Source: Bryobacteraceae bacterium (GTDB lineage Bacteria > Acidobacteriota > Terriglobia > Bryobacterales > Bryobacteraceae). Taken from it: a DNA stretch of 50,639 bases. The stretch is taken from positions 1 to 50,639 of the forward strand of contig JABAQT010000047.1 in assembly GCA_019187195.1 (NCBI GenBank), in the 5' to 3' direction. A program made the translations under genes and the position numbers. The notes beneath the pieces are model-generated. The model was not told where the DNA came from. It saw only the letters and a list, made by a program, of their open reading frames with translations, and did not search any database. Below are positions 50,470 through 50,639 of the stretch, in pieces. Numbering within the stretch: position 1 is the first letter of the stretch; each line of letters opens with the position of its first letter.

Positions 50470-50639
50470 ATGAGATTTTGGTGGTCAAGTGTGTTGCCTC
50501 TGGCGGCCACGTTGTGCCTGACGTTCACTACCCCAATGGTAGTGAGGGCGCAGTCCGGACCCAAGTTAGTGGGAACGGGACCGGAAGGGCCGTTTGAATA
50601 TTCGCCGCGATCGGCTGCGCGCCGTCCTGGCCTCATCAA
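50470..50639 (+). CDS. Secreted protein of unknown function, truncated by window end
   Basis: This reading frame starts at ATG 50470 and stays open to the window edge (56 codons). GGAGGAAGG (50459-50467) is a strong ribosome binding site. The N-terminus is a Sec signal peptide: MRFWWSSVLPLAATLCLTF, with probable cleavage near VRAQS (about residues 25-29). The mature part seen (GPKLVGTGPEGPFEYSPRS) gives no family. Other frames in this stretch lack a start and signal of this quality. Confidence 0.65.
   Translation, partial: MRFWWSSVLPLAATLCLTFTTPMVVRAQSGPKLVGTGPEGPFEYSPRSAARRPGLI

Noticed and set aside
1..50639. tRNA, rRNA, CRISPR array, insertion sequence, prophage
   Set aside because: No cloverleaf-like intergenic sequence, direct-repeat array, transposase or integrase sequence was recognised by eye in any gap.

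Overview
The window is GC-rich, densely coded bacterial DNA, most consistent with an acidobacterium of the Bryobacterales/Solibacter type. This assignment is inferred from three large Oar-like TonB-dependent receptors with carboxypeptidase-regulatory N-domains, a PEGA-domain Ser/Thr kinase, a DUF3500 protein, and secreted glycosidases with Tat or Sec signals. No rRNA, tRNA, IS element, prophage or CRISPR array was seen. No gene-free stretch exceeds about 235 bases.

Layout. 1-635: truncated sigma-factor-like gene coupled to an ALDH7-type dehydrogenase (649-2199). 2304-5805: two secreted glycosidases, GH29 and GH36-like. 5879-8562: DUF255 thioredoxin-fold protein and thiol peroxidase. 8597-16264 (minus strand): secreted protein, membrane methyltransferase, a tightly overlapping aminoacyl-phosphatidylglycerol cassette (split MprF plus two AcvB/VirJ-like hydrolases), and the ABC-F ATPase Uup. 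16325-22896: DUF3500 protein, glgC, RNase J, GlcD-like oxidase and a Tat-exported aldo/keto reductase, the last three overlapping. 22893-26700: dienelactone hydrolase-like protein, SCP2-type thiolase, PEGA kinase. 26721-42009 (minus strand): three TonB-dependent receptors, and between them an operon of TPR protein, MFS transporter and a glycosyltransferase-RimI fusion. 42116-46649 (minus strand): rpiB, deoC, GAF/SpoIIE phosphatase, lysA. 46688 to the end: nickel/cobalt exporter-like protein, a small ORF, rsgA, a Y-family polymerase with a degenerate active site, and the start of a secreted protein.

Most interesting points. (1) RpiB and DeoC carry N-terminal extensions resembling those of bacterial microcompartment cargo (EutQ-like on RpiB; amphipathic encapsulation-peptide-like helix plus a five-Cys cluster on DeoC), although no shell gene lies in the window. 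RpiB also has Asp in place of the usual catalytic Cys. (2) Flippase and synthase halves of MprF are separate genes interleaved with two AcvB/VirJ-type hydrolases, all overlapping: a make/flip/hydrolyse cassette for aminoacylated lipids. (3) A GT4 glycosyltransferase is fused to a RimI-like acetyltransferase. (4) The Y-family polymerase has lost the catalytic Asp-Glu pair and is expressed from a promoter overlapped by a perfect inverted repeat. (5) Several genes appear to have leaderless or near-leaderless promoters.

Functions are assigned by motif and family recognition only; no database search was run.
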